Shown: positions 42,275 to 50,618, numbered from the stretch's first letter. The stretch is DNA of 64,000 bases from Myxococcales bacterium (GCA_016717005.1 JADJUF010000046.1:1-64000); one strand, 5' to 3'. The notes: generated by a model from the letters alone, not told the origin. Numbers and translations are program-made.

Positions 42275-43039
42275 CACCTGGCACGCACCGTCGTGGGCCA
42301 GGGCGCCGCTCGACACCGCGGCGGCGTAGCGGATGCGGCCGTCGCGGTCGGTGACCAGGACCGCGCCGTCCGTGCCCCCGTCGAGCGCGCCCAGCAGCCC
42401 CGAACCGGCGTCGCGCTCGACCCGCCACGCCGTGATCGGCATCGGGACCAGCGCCCGCAGCGCGTCGAACTCGACCGTCGAGTCGGCCAGCACCAGCGCC
42501 CGCACCTGCACCGGCTCGCCCACGCCGCGGGCGGCCAGCTCGTCGACCAGCCCGCCGATCTCGACCGCGCAGGCGTCGCACCGGGCGTCGAACACCGCCA
42601 CCACCATCGGCCCGACGCGCCAGGCCTCGCGCCGCACCGTCAGGCCGACCTCGTCGAACGCCGGCAGCGCCGGCAGGTCGTGGCCGACCAGCAGCAGGTG
42701 GAGGATCTCGTCGGGCGTCGGCCGGGCGACCAGCCGCGGCAGCGCCAGCACCCGGCGACCGTCGCGATCGATGACCAGCGGGAACCGGGCGCCGATCTCG
42801 GCGTCACGGATCTGCTGGCCGAGATCCCGGATCGGCCGGCCATCGGCGCTGACGAGCACGTCGTGCCGGCGCAGGCCAGCCGCGGCCGCCGGGGTGCCGG
42901 GGTGGACCTCGGTCACGATCGCGCCGCCGCCACCGAGCTGCTGGTAGGTGATGCCGAGCCACGGCGTCGGCCCCGCCTCGTCGGCGGCCAGCGGCGCGGC
43001 CAGCGCGCCGACGATCGCCAGGGCCACGACCATCCGCAT
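42248..43039 (-). CDS. secreted PDZ / thioredoxin-like protein
   Basis: A 263-residue protein: signal peptide MRMVVALAIVGALAAPLAA; a PDZ domain (WLGITYQQLGGGGAIVTEV, HPGTPAAAAGLRRHDVLVSA, DGRPIRDL); a linker; then a thioredoxin-like domain with GPMVVAVFDARCDACAVEIG, giving an RCDAC active site (CxxC), and GAVLVTDRDGRIRY. It is probably a periplasmic redox or substrate-targeting protein. The promoter TAGACT lies seven bases before the ATG. The PDZ plus TlpA-like pairing is uncommon; partner and substrate are unknown. Confidence 0.8.
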   Translation of the reverse strand: MRMVVALAIVGALAAPLAADEAGPTPWLGITYQQLGGGGAIVTEVHPGTPAAAAGLRRHDVLVSADGRPIRDLGQQIRDAEIGARFPLVIDRDGRRVLALPRLVARPTPDEILHLLLVGHDLPALPAFDEVGLTVRREAWRVGPMVVAVFDARCDACAVEIGGLVDELAARGVGEPVQVRALVLADSTVEFDALRALVPMPITAWRVERDAGSGLLGALDGGTDGAVLVTDRDGRIRYAAAVSSGALAHDGACQVVTALVAPR

Positions 43040-43046
43040 GGACCGC

Positions 43047-43075
43047 AGTCTACGCCGGACGCCCGGGAGGGTCGA
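43047..43075 (-). promoter_or_regulatory. promoter TCGACC-N17-TAGACT, leaderless start
   Basis: TCGACC (43,075-43,070), 17 bases, TAGACT (43,052-43,047), seven bases to the ATG at 43,039. Confidence 0.45.
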
Positions 43076-43083
43076 CCTCGACC

Positions 43084-44067
43084 TCACGGCCCCGGGTGGG
43101 CGCGGAACCACGCCACCGCCTTGGCGATCGTGGCGTCGAGCGGCGTCCGCGGCATGCCGAGCTCGCGCCGGGCCTTGTCGCAGTCGTACCAGACGGTCGC
43201 GAGCGCGTAGCGCGCGGCCTTGACCGTGACCCGGGGCGGCGGACCGCCGCGCTCGGCCCAGCGCTCGAGCAGCCAGGCGCCGGCGACGACGGCCGCGCCC
43301 GGCAGCGTGCGGCGGATCGGCCGCAGCCCGGCGATCCGCGCGACCGCGCCGTAGAACTCGCGGTAGGTGACGTTGTGGCTGCCGGCGATGTAGCGCTCGC
43401 CGATCCGGCCGCGCTCCTCGGCCAGCACGTGGCACGCGGCGACGTCGTCGACGTCGACCGCGCAGAACCCGCCGTCGGTGTAGCCGGGCACCCGACCGGC
43501 CAGGGCCTCGGCGATGAAGCGCCCGGTCGGGGTCGGCCCGCGATCGCGCTCGCCGAACGGAAACGCCGGACACACGATCACCACCGGGGCGCCGTCCCGG
43601 GCGAACCGCTGGGCGTCCTGATCCGAGAGGTACTTCGAGCGGATGTACGCGTCGCCGCCGCGCCAGTGGTTCCAGGTGAACCGCTCGTCGGCGAGCTGGC
43701 CCGGCGCCGGCACGCCGATCGCCGCGATCGAGCTGGTGTGGACGATCCGCTGGACCCCGGCCTTGGCCGCGGCGCCCAGCACGTTCTTGGTGCCCTCGAC
43801 GTTGACCTCGAAGATCCGGGCCGGGTCGGGCAGCCACAGGCTGTAGATCGCCGCGAGGTGGTAGACGACGTCGCAGCCGCGCACGGCCGCGGCCACGGCG
43901 GCCTGATCGCGCACGTCGACGACGACCTGCTCGACGTCGAGCCCGGCGAGGTTGTCGGCGCCCTCACCCGGCGCCAGGGTCGCGCGCACCGACCGGCCCC
44001 GCGCCAGCAGCGCCCGCACCACGGCCGAGCCGATGAAGCCGCCCGCGCCGGTGACCAGGGTCCGCAC
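43084..44067 (-). CDS. hpnA: NAD-dependent epimerase/dehydratase, HpnA-like
   Basis: A 327-residue extended SDR. Rossmann motif TLVTGAGGFIGSAVVRALLA; VVYHLAAIYSLWLPDPARIF, VNVEGTKNVLGAAAKAGVQR and IVHTSSIAAIG (Ser); then YIRSKYLSDQDAQRF with the YxxxK catalytic pair. Order and wording (YSLWLPDP, RGPTPTGRFIAEALAGRVPG, AVDVDDVAACHVLAEERGRI, GERYIAGSHNVTY) match the hopanoid-associated sugar epimerase HpnA more than dihydroflavonol reductases. The start is the GTG at 44,067. No other hopanoid gene is nearby, so the pathway assignment is tentative. Confidence 0.8.
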   Translation of the reverse strand: MRTLVTGAGGFIGSAVVRALLARGRSVRATLAPGEGADNLAGLDVEQVVVDVRDQAAVAAAVRGCDVVYHLAAIYSLWLPDPARIFEVNVEGTKNVLGAAAKAGVQRIVHTSSIAAIGVPAPGQLADERFTWNHWRGGDAYIRSKYLSDQDAQRFARDGAPVVIVCPAFPFGERDRGPTPTGRFIAEALAGRVPGYTDGGFCAVDVDDVAACHVLAEERGRIGERYIAGSHNVTYREFYGAVARIAGLRPIRRTLPGAAVVAGAWLLERWAERGGPPPRVTVKAARYALATVWYDCDKARRELGMPRTPLDATIAKAVAWFRAHPGP

Positions 44068-44074
44068 GCTCGAC

Positions 44075-44080
44075 CGGATA
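44075..44080 (-). promoter_or_regulatory. -10-like TATCCG before the epimerase gene
   Basis: TATCCG (44,080-44,075) is seven bases before the GTG at 44,067, fitting the window's leaderless geometry, though the last base deviates from T. Confidence 0.3.
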
Positions 44081-44119
44081 CCACGACCGCGGGCCCTGCA
44101 CGGTCCAGGGGGCGCACCC

Positions 44120-44134
44120 ACATGTCCTACATGT
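44120..44134. promoter_or_regulatory. possible operator ACATGT-CCT-ACATGT
   Basis: Two self-complementary ACATGT arms separated by three bases lie between the divergent epimerase and PilZ genes, just upstream of the PilZ promoter's -35. The surrounding 60 bases are unusually AT-rich for this genome. It looks like a dimeric repressor or activator site; the factor is unknown. Confidence 0.45.
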
Positions 44135-44141
44135 AAGTTGT

Positions 44142-44170
44142 TTGACTTCATAGTCGCACCCAGCGATCAT
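44142..44170 (+). promoter_or_regulatory. promoter TTGACT-N17-GATCAT, leaderless start
   Basis: TTGACT (44,142-44,147), 17 bases, GATCAT (44,165-44,170), six bases to the ATG at 44,177. Confidence 0.5.
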
Positions 44171-44176
44171 TTCGTC

Positions 44177-44602
44177 ATGAAGCCAGCGCGCCATGCCCAG
44201 TGGGTTCCCGATGGATCGCCGCGGCGCCCGCCGAGCGCGCCGCCTCCAGTGGGCGTGGCGGCGGACAAGCGCATCCATATCCGCTTCGATATGCTGTTCC
44301 CGTGCGTGCTCGCGAGCGAGCTGTACGGCGAGACCACGGTGGTCGTGCGCAACGTGTCGGCCGGCGGGATGATGGTGCAGTCGAGCGAGATCCTGCCGCT
44401 CGGCACGGTCGTCACGGTGCACTTCCGGATGAGCGACTGCGACGATGAGATCGTCGCGCAGGCCGAGGTGAAGCACCACCTGTGCCTCAACTTCGGCGCC
44501 CACGGCGACGAGCCTCAGGCGGCGCGGGCGATGGGGCTGCGGTTCCTCGACTTCGACACCGAGCTGCCGCTCACCCTCCCCGGTCAGCGGATCCTCCACT
44601 GA
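44177..44602 (+). CDS. PilZ-domain protein
   Basis: A 141-residue protein that is essentially a lone PilZ domain. The cyclic di-GMP motifs are visible: RIHIR (RxxxR type) around residue 33 and NVSAGGMMV (D/NxSxxG) around 57. Further strands are LPLGTVVTVHFRMSDCDDEI, VAQAEVKHHLC and AMGLRFLDFD. It should be a cytosolic cyclic di-GMP receptor acting by protein contact, and is the only PilZ gene seen in a window with two EAL proteins. It is monocistronic. Confidence 0.85.
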   Translation: MKPARHAQWVPDGSPRRPPSAPPPVGVAADKRIHIRFDMLFPCVLASELYGETTVVVRNVSAGGMMVQSSEILPLGTVVTVHFRMSDCDDEIVAQAEVKHHLCLNFGAHGDEPQAARAMGLRFLDFDTELPLTLPGQRILH

Positions 44603-44698
44603 TCGATGCCGTCCGGCGACGCCCCGGCGCGCGGAATAGCCTGCGGCGGCTCGGCGTCCTCGTCGATGATGCCCCGCCACCGCGACGATCTCCTCGGC

Positions 44699-44727
44699 TT
44701 GCGTCGCGCACGTCGATTCGCTAGGAC
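44699..44727 (+). promoter_or_regulatory. promoter TTGCGT-N17-TAGGAC, leaderless start
   Basis: TTGCGT (44,699-44,704), 17 bases, TAGGAC (44,722-44,727), six bases to the ATG at 44,734. Confidence 0.45.
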
Positions 44728-44733
44728 AGCCCC

Positions 44734-46215
44734 ATGCGTCGCTTGACCCTCGCCGTCGTCCTGGCCTGCGCCGCCGCCGGCCCTGCCGCCGCCGGCCGTG
44801 ACGCCGCCGCCGTGGTCGCCGAGCTCGGCGCCGGCACGGCGACGCCCGCGGCCGCCGTGCCGGAGCTGGCGGCGCTGCCGGTCGAGACCCTGGCGGCGCA
44901 GCTCGCGCGGCCGCGGACGTCCACCGTCGATCAGCGCCGCGCGGTGCTCAAGGCGATCAAGGCGTCGGTCCCCGACGCGTCGGGCAAGTTCGAGACGCCG
45001 GCGCGGCAGAAGGCCGACCAGGTCCGCGCCGACGAGGCGTTCGACTGGCTGGCCGAGCTGACGGCGGCGCCCGGCGATCTGCCCGGCCAGGCCGAGGTCA
45101 TCGCCGACGTCGCGCTCCTGCGCGCCCTCGCGGCCTCGCCCGACCGCGCCGCCGCCGCGGTGATCATCGACGCCGCGTTCGCGCCGGACACGATGATCTA
45201 CCGCGACGAGTGCGGTCGCCGGCTGCGGGCGATGGCGCCCGAGTCGGTGCCGGCGCTGACGATCGCGTCGCAGGCCAAGGAGGTCGCGCGCGCCCGCTAC
45301 GCCACGTACCAGCTCGAGCGCCTCGATCGCCAGGAGCCGGGCAAGGCCATGGCGGCGACCGCGGCCGACGAGGATCTGCGGGTCGCGCAGCTGCGCGCGT
45401 TCGGGTCGTCGCACCACCGCGAGGCGGTCGCGACCGTGCTGAAGTTCGTCGACGACAGCGCGCCGCGGGTGCGCGCGGCCGCCCGCGCGGCCTGGAACGA
45501 CTACGTCACCGGGCCGCCCCCCAAGCCGGCGCCCAGGAAGCGCCTGCAGCTCCCCGGCGGCAAGTTCGCCAACAAGGAGACGCCGCTGTGGCTCACCTAC
45601 CGCGAGCTGGCGGCGATCGAGCTCAAGCGCACCGCCGAGGACGTGCTCGGCGAGGTGTTCGCCGAGGACGCGGCGATCGATCTGGCCGCGGTGTCGCAGC
45701 GCCTGTTCGAGCACTACGACGCCGAGCGCGCCAAGATCGACGACGCCGCGTTCGCCGCCGCCAAGGCCAAGGTCGACGGCGGCGACCTCGCCGGGGCGAT
45801 CGCCGAGTTCGATCGGCTGCTCGCCACCGCCGGCACGATCCCGCACCCGACCGAGGCCGCGGCGATCTACCTGACCCACGCCCGCGCGCTCGAGCAGGCC
45901 CAGCAGTGGGACGGCGCCGCGGCCGCCTACGGCAAGGCGCTGGGCATCGATCCCCAGGGCGGCAACGCCGTCGACGCTGAGGCCGGCCGCGAGTACGCGC
46001 TCGGCAAGGCGTTCGAGGCCGTCGGCAAGGACGGCAGCGCGAACTTCCGCCGCGCCGTCGCGCTCAAGCCCGACTACGCCCCCGCCCGCGCCGCCGCCGC
46101 CAAGGACGAGCCGCCCCAGCGCAAGGCCTGGATGCTCTACGGCGGCGGCGCCGTCGCCGCCTGCGCCGCCCTGCTCGCCGTCCTCGGCCTCACCCGCCGC
46201 CGCCGCCGCGCCTGA
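44734..46215 (+). CDS. secreted HEAT/TPR protein with C-terminal membrane anchor
   Basis: A 493-residue protein: signal peptide MRRLTLAVVLACAAAGPAAA; HEAT-like helices in the first 270 residues (VAQLRAFGSSHHREAVATVL, KFVDDSAPRVRAAARAAWND); a TPR part (AKAKVDGGDLAGAIAEFDRL, EQAQQWDGAAAAYGKALGID); and a C-terminal anchor WMLYGGGAVAACAALLAVLG followed by Arg residues, so it is held in the inner membrane facing the periplasm. Probably a scaffold; the function is unknown. Downstream lies a hexanucleotide repeat field. Confidence 0.75.
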   Translation: MRRLTLAVVLACAAAGPAAAGRDAAAVVAELGAGTATPAAAVPELAALPVETLAAQLARPRTSTVDQRRAVLKAIKASVPDASGKFETPARQKADQVRADEAFDWLAELTAAPGDLPGQAEVIADVALLRALAASPDRAAAAVIIDAAFAPDTMIYRDECGRRLRAMAPESVPALTIASQAKEVARARYATYQLERLDRQEPGKAMAATAADEDLRVAQLRAFGSSHHREAVATVLKFVDDSAPRVRAAARAAWNDYVTGPPPKPAPRKRLQLPGGKFANKETPLWLTYRELAAIELKRTAEDVLGEVFAEDAAIDLAAVSQRLFEHYDAERAKIDDAAFAAAKAKVDGGDLAGAIAEFDRLLATAGTIPHPTEAAAIYLTHARALEQAQQWDGAAAAYGKALGIDPQGGNAVDAEAGREYALGKAFEAVGKDGSANFRRAVALKPDYAPARAAAAKDEPPQRKAWMLYGGGAVAACAALLAVLGLTRRRRRA

Positions 46216-46231
46216 GCCAGTCGGACGCAGA

Positions 46232-46489
46232 ACTGGAGCCGGAACGGGAGCCGGAGCCGTAAGCGGAGCCGGAACCGGAGCCGGAGCCGAGCCGAAACCG
46301 AAACCGGAGCCGGAGCCGGAACCGGAGCCGGAGCCGGAGCCGGAGCCGGAACCGGAACCGAAACCGGAGCCGGGAGCCGGAGCCGGAACCGGAACGAACG
46401 GAGCCGGAGGACCGGAGCCGGAGCCGACCGGAGCCGGAGCCGGAGCCGGAGCGGAGCCGGAACCGGCCCCGGAAACCGAGCCCGCTCCC
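46232..46489. repeat. imperfect hexanucleotide field (GGAGCC/GGAACC)n
   Basis: About 260 bases built from CCGGAG and CCGGAA steps with occasional single-base slips, filling the gap between two converging genes. No stop codons appear in several frames, so it yields false open frames of Gly-Ser or Pro-Glu repeats. A related field lies at 54,124-54,362, and a coding version inside the HlyD-like gene. Confidence 0.9.
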
Positions 46490-46495
46490 CCGCCC

Positions 46496-48151
46496 TCACG
46501 CCTGCTCGAGCTCGAGCGCGAACGCTGTCCCTCCGCCCGGCCCATCGACCACGGCCAGCGTCCCGCCCATCGCCTCGGCGGCGGCCCGCGCGATCGCCAG
46601 GCCCAGCCCCGACCCCTCCCCGCGTCGCGCCGCGGCCCCGCGGTAGAACCGCTCGAACACCCGCTCGCGCTGCGCCGGCGCGATCGCCGCGCCGCCGTCG
46701 GCCACCATCAGCCGCACCCGCCCGCCGTCCGCGCGCGCGGTCACCGCGATCGGCGCCGCGCCGTGCTTGTGGGCGTTGTCGATCAGGTTCTGGACGATCT
46801 GCTCGAGCCGCTCGTGATCGCCGCGCACCGCCAGCTCGGCGGCGACGTCGATCGCGACCGCCGCCGCGCCCGGCCGCGCCGCCGCCGCGGTGGCGACGCA
46901 CGCCGCCACCATTGGCGCCAGCGCGATCGCCCGCCCCGGCTCGCGCGCCTCGGGCCGCGTGCCCTGGCGCTCGAGCTCGAGCAGGCCCGCGACCAGCCGC
47001 GCGATCCGATCGGCGTTGCGCGCGATCGTCGCGACGAACTCGCGCCGCATCGCCGGCTCGAGCTCGTCATCGGCGAGCGTCTCGGCGAACCCGGCGATCG
47101 CGGTGATCGGCGTGCGCAGCTCGTGGGCGGCGTTGGCCAGGAACTCGCGCCGGACCACCTCGAGCGCGCGCAGCCGCGACACGTCGTGCAGCACGCACAC
47201 CGCGCCGCGGCGGGCCGGCAGCGGGCGCACGTTGATGCGGACGGTGCGGCCGCGCAGCTCGATCTCGTCCTCGATCGGCGCGCCGGCGCGGGCCGAGCTC
47301 AGCGGCGCGATCAGCGCGTCCGGCAGCGGCGCCGCCGGATCGACCAGGCGATCCGCGGCCGGGTTGGTCAGCGTCACCGCGCCGTCGGCCTCGACCACGA
47401 TCACGCCCTCGACCATCGCGCCGATCACCGCCAGCGATCGATCGCGCTCGCGGGTCAGCGCGCCGACCTGAGCCTGGACCTCGCCGGCCAGGCCGACCAG
47501 CGCCCGCGACAGCACCCCCAGCTCGTCCTTGGTCGGGGCCGGCGGGCCGATCGCGTAGTCGCCGCGGGCGACCCGCGCGGCGTCGCGGGTCATCGCGTGC
47601 AGCGGCCGGACGATCGCCCGGATCGCCAGGACGCCGAGGCCCAGCGCCACCGCCAGGCCGACCAGCGCCGCCAGCGCCAGCTGCAGCCGCAGCGCGCGCC
47701 GGGTCGCCGCGAGCCCGGTCATCGGCACCGACAGCCGGATGACCCGGCCGTCGGGCGCGCGCACCGCGACCAGGTAGGCCTCGCCCCCGTCGGGCGGCAG
47801 GGTCCGCACCGCGCGGCCGACCGCGCCGGCCCGGGCCGCGCGCACCTCGGGCGCGTCGCCGACCGCGAGCCCGACGTCGCCGGCCCGCTCGGAGTCGCCG
47901 AGGACCACGCCGTCGCCGCTGACGATCGTCACGCGCGCGTTGACCACGCCGGCCAGGCGCGGCGCCAGGCGCTCGGGCTGGCCCGCGGTGTCGAGCCACT
48001 TCATCACGCCCAGCGCCTGCCGGCGCAGGCGGTCGTCGGTGCCGTCGCGGAGGTCGCGCCCGATCGTGCGATCGAGCAGGACCAGCGTCGCGGCGGTCAC
48101 CACCAGGACGATCGAGACGAACCCGAGCAGGAGCCGCGTGCGGACCGACAC
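46496..48151 (-). CDS. PhoR-like membrane sensor histidine kinase
   Basis: A 551-residue kinase: helix 1 LLLGFVSIVLVVTAATLVLL, periplasmic loop of about 130 residues, helix 2 LALAALVGLAVALGLGVLAI, HAMP (IVRPLHAMTRDAARVARGDY), a PAS-like part (VIGAMVEGVIVVEADGAVTL), H-box REFLANAAHELRTPITAIAG, N-box QIVQNLIDNAHKHG, G1 VADGGAAIAP (degenerate: GG for DxGxG), FERFYRGAAARRGEGSGLGL and a final G box. The plan matches PhoR/ResE. The start is a GTG at 48,151, one base after the response regulator's stop. Confidence 0.9.
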   Translation of the reverse strand: MSVRTRLLLGFVSIVLVVTAATLVLLDRTIGRDLRDGTDDRLRRQALGVMKWLDTAGQPERLAPRLAGVVNARVTIVSGDGVVLGDSERAGDVGLAVGDAPEVRAARAGAVGRAVRTLPPDGGEAYLVAVRAPDGRVIRLSVPMTGLAATRRALRLQLALAALVGLAVALGLGVLAIRAIVRPLHAMTRDAARVARGDYAIGPPAPTKDELGVLSRALVGLAGEVQAQVGALTRERDRSLAVIGAMVEGVIVVEADGAVTLTNPAADRLVDPAAPLPDALIAPLSSARAGAPIEDEIELRGRTVRINVRPLPARRGAVCVLHDVSRLRALEVVRREFLANAAHELRTPITAIAGFAETLADDELEPAMRREFVATIARNADRIARLVAGLLELERQGTRPEAREPGRAIALAPMVAACVATAAAARPGAAAVAIDVAAELAVRGDHERLEQIVQNLIDNAHKHGAAPIAVTARADGGRVRLMVADGGAAIAPAQRERVFERFYRGAAARRGEGSGLGLAIARAAAEAMGGTLAVVDGPGGGTAFALELEQA

Positions 48152-48152
48152 G

Positions 48153-48854
48153 TCAGGCGCCCGGCTCGTCCTTGCGCGCGCGGTAGCCGAAGCCGTGGAC
48201 CGTCTCGACCCAGTCGGCCGCGGCGCCGAGGCTCTGGCGCAGGCGCCGGACGTGGACGTCGACGGTGCGGGTGTTGACGTTGCCGTGGATGTCCCAGACC
48301 GCGCCCAGCAGATCCTCGCGCGAGAACACCCGCCCCGGCGCCGCGGCCAGCGTGACCAGGAGCTTGTACTCGAGCGGGCGCAGCGCCAGCGCGGCGTCGT
48401 CGGCGGTGACCACGTGCGCGATCGGATCGATCGTCAGGGGCCCGAGCCGGATCGGCCCGCCCGCGGCCGGGGTCGAGCGCTCGGCCAGGCGCCCGGCCAG
48501 CGCCGCGACCCGCAAGACCACCTCGCGCACGACGAACGGCTTGGTCACGTAGTCGTCGGCGCCGACCTCGAGGCCGGTGATCCGATCGTCGGGATCGGCG
48601 CGCGCGGTCAGCATGATGATGCCGACGGCGGCGCAGGTCGGGTCGGCCCGCAGCGCCTGGCACAGCGCGAAGCCGTCGCCGTCGGGCAGCATGACGTCGA
48701 GCAGCACGACCGTCGGTGGCTCGGCCCGCACCCGGGCGCGGGCCTCGGCCACGGTCGCCGCGACGGCGACGTCGTACCCGGCCGCGCGCAGGTGGTAGTC
48801 GAGCAGGCGCGCCACGTCGGGCTCGTCCTCGACCACCAGGATCCGCTTGCGCAT
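48153..48854 (-). CDS. PhoB/OmpR-family response regulator
   Basis: A 233-residue regulator. Receiver: RILVVEDEPDVARLL, VVLLDVMLPDGDGF (Asp), IIMLTARADPDDRI and GADDYVTKPFVVRE (Lys). Winged helix: IDPIAHVVTADDAALALRPL, EYKLLVTLAAAPGRVFSRED, LLGAVWDIHGNVNTRTVDVH and VRRLRQSLG, closest to PhoB. It is transcribed divergently from the ModA-like gene; an inverted repeat in the shared 98-base gap may be its target. TACCAT sits five bases before the ATG. Confidence 0.92.
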   Translation of the reverse strand: MRKRILVVEDEPDVARLLDYHLRAAGYDVAVAATVAEARARVRAEPPTVVLLDVMLPDGDGFALCQALRADPTCAAVGIIMLTARADPDDRITGLEVGADDYVTKPFVVREVVLRVAALAGRLAERSTPAAGGPIRLGPLTIDPIAHVVTADDAALALRPLEYKLLVTLAAAPGRVFSREDLLGAVWDIHGNVNTRTVDVHVRRLRQSLGAAADWVETVHGFGYRARKDEPGA

Positions 48855-48859
48855 GCGCC

Positions 48860-48865
48860 ATGGTA
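48860..48865 (-). promoter_or_regulatory. -10 hexamer TACCAT, leaderless start
   Basis: TACCAT (48,865-48,860) is five bases before the ATG at 48,854; no -35 is clear. Confidence 0.35.
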
Positions 48866-48900
48866 CCGCGACCGCGCGGCGCCCGCGCGCGCCGCGCCGG

Positions 48901-48918
48901 TGTTACCCACCGGTAACA
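48901..48918. promoter_or_regulatory. inverted repeat TGTTACC-CACC-GGTAACA
   Basis: A perfect seven-base inverted repeat with a four-base centre in the gap between the PhoB-like regulator gene and the ModA-like gene. It sits just upstream of the -35 position of the ModA-like promoter. It is a plausible operator for a dimeric regulator; it does not resemble the Pho box I know. Confidence 0.55.
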
Positions 48919-48939
48919 GAGCCAGGGCCGACGCGCGGG

Positions 48940-48945
48940 TATCGT
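48940..48945 (+). promoter_or_regulatory. -10 hexamer TATCGT, leaderless start
   Basis: TATCGT is seven bases before the ATG at 48,953. No -35 match at 17 bp, where the end of the inverted repeat lies instead, suggesting activation by a bound regulator. Confidence 0.4.
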
Positions 48946-48952
48946 CGACGCC

Positions 48953-49711
48953 ATGACGATCCGCTGTCGATGGCTGGTAGCGCTGGCGCTGGTGGTCGGG
49001 CTCGGGGGCTGCCGCAAGCACGCGCCGAGCGGCACCGTCCGCGTCGCCGCCGCCGCCGATCTGGCCCGCGCGTTCGAGGAGGTCGGCCGCGCCTTCAAGG
49101 CCAAGACCGGCACCAACGTGGTCTTCACGTTCGGCTCGTCGGGCTTGCTCGCCAAGCAGCTCGGCGAGGGCGCGCCGTTCGATCTCTACGCCGCCGCGTC
49201 GAAGTCGTACGTCACCCAGGTGGTCGACAAGGGCGCCTGCGACGGCGCGACCCGCGCGATGTACGGTCGCGGGCGGCTGGTGGTGTGGAGCAAGGGCCAG
49301 GCCCTGGCCACGCCCGCCGACCTGGCGGAGCCGCGCTTCGCCAAGATCGCGATCGCCAACCCCGACCACGCCCCTTACGGGAAGGCCGCCAAGCAGGCGC
49401 TCGAGCGCCTGGGCCTGTGGGACCAGGTGTCACCGAAGCTGGTCTTCGCCGAGAACGTCCAGGTGACGATGCAGTGGGCCCAGGACGGCTCGGCCGACGC
49501 GTCGATCGTCGCGCTGTCGCTCGCGACCGTGACCACCGGCGGCACCTCGATCCCGGTCGATCCCGCCAACCACGATCCGCTCGACCAGGAGCTGGTGGTG
49601 TGCGGCAAGGGCGCCGGCCGCGCCGGGGCCGAGGCCTTCGCCGCGTTCGTGGCGTCGCCGGCGGGGCGCGACATCATGCGCAACTACGGCTTCCGGCTGC
49701 CCGGCGAGTGA
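48953..49711 (+). CDS. ModA-like periplasmic substrate-binding lipoprotein
   Basis: A 252-residue binding protein. Lipoprotein signal LVALALVVGLGGC. The fold matches ModA: VRVAAAADLARAFEEVGRAF, TNVVFTFGSSGLLAKQLGEG (oxyanion-binding SSG), APFDLYAAASKSYVTQV, RLVVWSKGQ, IANPDHAPYGKAAKQAL, VQVTMQWAQDGSADASIVAL and FAAFVASPAGRDIMRNYGF. ModA proteins bind molybdate or tungstate. No modB or modC permease genes follow; the next gene codes a TSUP permease. Ligand specificity is therefore open. Confidence 0.85.
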   Translation: MTIRCRWLVALALVVGLGGCRKHAPSGTVRVAAAADLARAFEEVGRAFKAKTGTNVVFTFGSSGLLAKQLGEGAPFDLYAAASKSYVTQVVDKGACDGATRAMYGRGRLVVWSKGQALATPADLAEPRFAKIAIANPDHAPYGKAAKQALERLGLWDQVSPKLVFAENVQVTMQWAQDGSADASIVALSLATVTTGGTSIPVDPANHDPLDQELVVCGKGAGRAGAEAFAAFVASPAGRDIMRNYGFRLPGE

Positions 49712-49714
49712 CGG

Positions 49715-49720
49715 TAGGGT
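49715..49720 (+). promoter_or_regulatory. -10 hexamer TAGGGT before the TSUP gene
   Basis: TAGGGT ends six bases before the GTG at 49,727, immediately after the ModA-like gene's stop. It could give a separate leaderless transcript of the permease. Confidence 0.4.
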
Positions 49721-49726
49721 GGCGGC

Positions 49727-50482
49727 GTGGACGCCGCCACCGCGCTCGCGCTGATCGGAGCCGGCATCGCGGCGGGCGCGCTCAACACGCTGGCCGGCGG
49801 CGGCTCGCTGATCTTCGTGCCGGCGCTGATGTTGTCGGGCATGGACGGCACGGTGGCCAACGCCTCGAGCCGGGTCGCGATCTTCATGCAGTGCGTCGCC
49901 GGCGCGGCCGCGTTCGCGCGCGGCGGGCACCTGCCGACCGCGGCCGCGCGCTCGATCGTGCCGCCGGTGCTGGTCGGCGCCGCGGCCGGGGCCTACGTCG
50001 CCACCCAGATCTCGAACCGGATCTACACGCCGCTCTTGCTCGGCACGCTCGCGCTGATGGCGCTGGCGCTGATCATCAACCCGCGTCGGTTCGCGCCGCC
50101 GTCCGACGCGACGCCGCGCGCGGTCCGCGGCGCGCCGGCGATCCTGGGGCTGGTCGCCGCCGGCTTCTACGGCGGCGTGCTCCAGGCCGGCGCCGGGTTC
50201 GTGTTCCTGGCGATCCTGGCCGCCGGCCTCCGCTACGACCTGGTCCGGGCCAACGCGCTCAAGGCGCTGGTGATGCTCATCTACGTCGCGCTGACCGCGG
50301 GCGTGTTCATCGCCTACGGCATGGTCCGCTGGGCGCCGGCGCTGGTGCTCGGGGCCGGCGCGATCGTGGGCGCGATCGCCGCCGCGCGCCTGGCGATGAC
50401 GCCCCGGGGCGCCGCGCTGACCAAGGGCGTGGTCGTGATCGCGGTGCTGGCGCTCCTGGTCGTGATGATCACGCGGCTGTGA
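49727..50482 (+). CDS. TSUP (TauE/SafE) family permease
   Basis: A 251-residue protein with about seven to eight membrane helices in two similar halves. First half: ALIGAGIAAGALNTLAGGGS (family motif), LIFVPALMLSGMDGTVANAS, then VPPVLVGAAAGAYVATQIS. Second half: ILGLVAAGFYGGVLQAGAGF, VFLAILAAGLRYDLVRANAL and KALVMLIYVALTAGVFIAYG. TSUP permeases move sulfite, sulfoacetate or related oxyanions. The GTG start is set by the -10 geometry. The gene pair with a ModA-like protein suggests a common oxyanion substrate. Confidence 0.88.
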   Translation: MDAATALALIGAGIAAGALNTLAGGGSLIFVPALMLSGMDGTVANASSRVAIFMQCVAGAAAFARGGHLPTAAARSIVPPVLVGAAAGAYVATQISNRIYTPLLLGTLALMALALIINPRRFAPPSDATPRAVRGAPAILGLVAAGFYGGVLQAGAGFVFLAILAAGLRYDLVRANALKALVMLIYVALTAGVFIAYGMVRWAPALVLGAGAIVGAIAAARLAMTPRGAALTKGVVVIAVLALLVVMITRL

Positions 50483-50544
50483 CCGCGCCGCTCAGGGCCG
50501 GTCGCGTCTTCGGTCGAGCACCGAGCCGCGCGCCGGGAGCTTCG

Positions 50545-50592
<48 letters not shown>

Positions 50593-50618
50593 ACCTGGCG
50601 ACAGGCCTCCCTGGAAAC

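Noticed and set aside
46244..46489. Gly-Ser and Pro-Glu repeat frames in the hexamer field
   Set aside because: Frames stay open only because the repeat period is six; no start context and no unique coding sequence.
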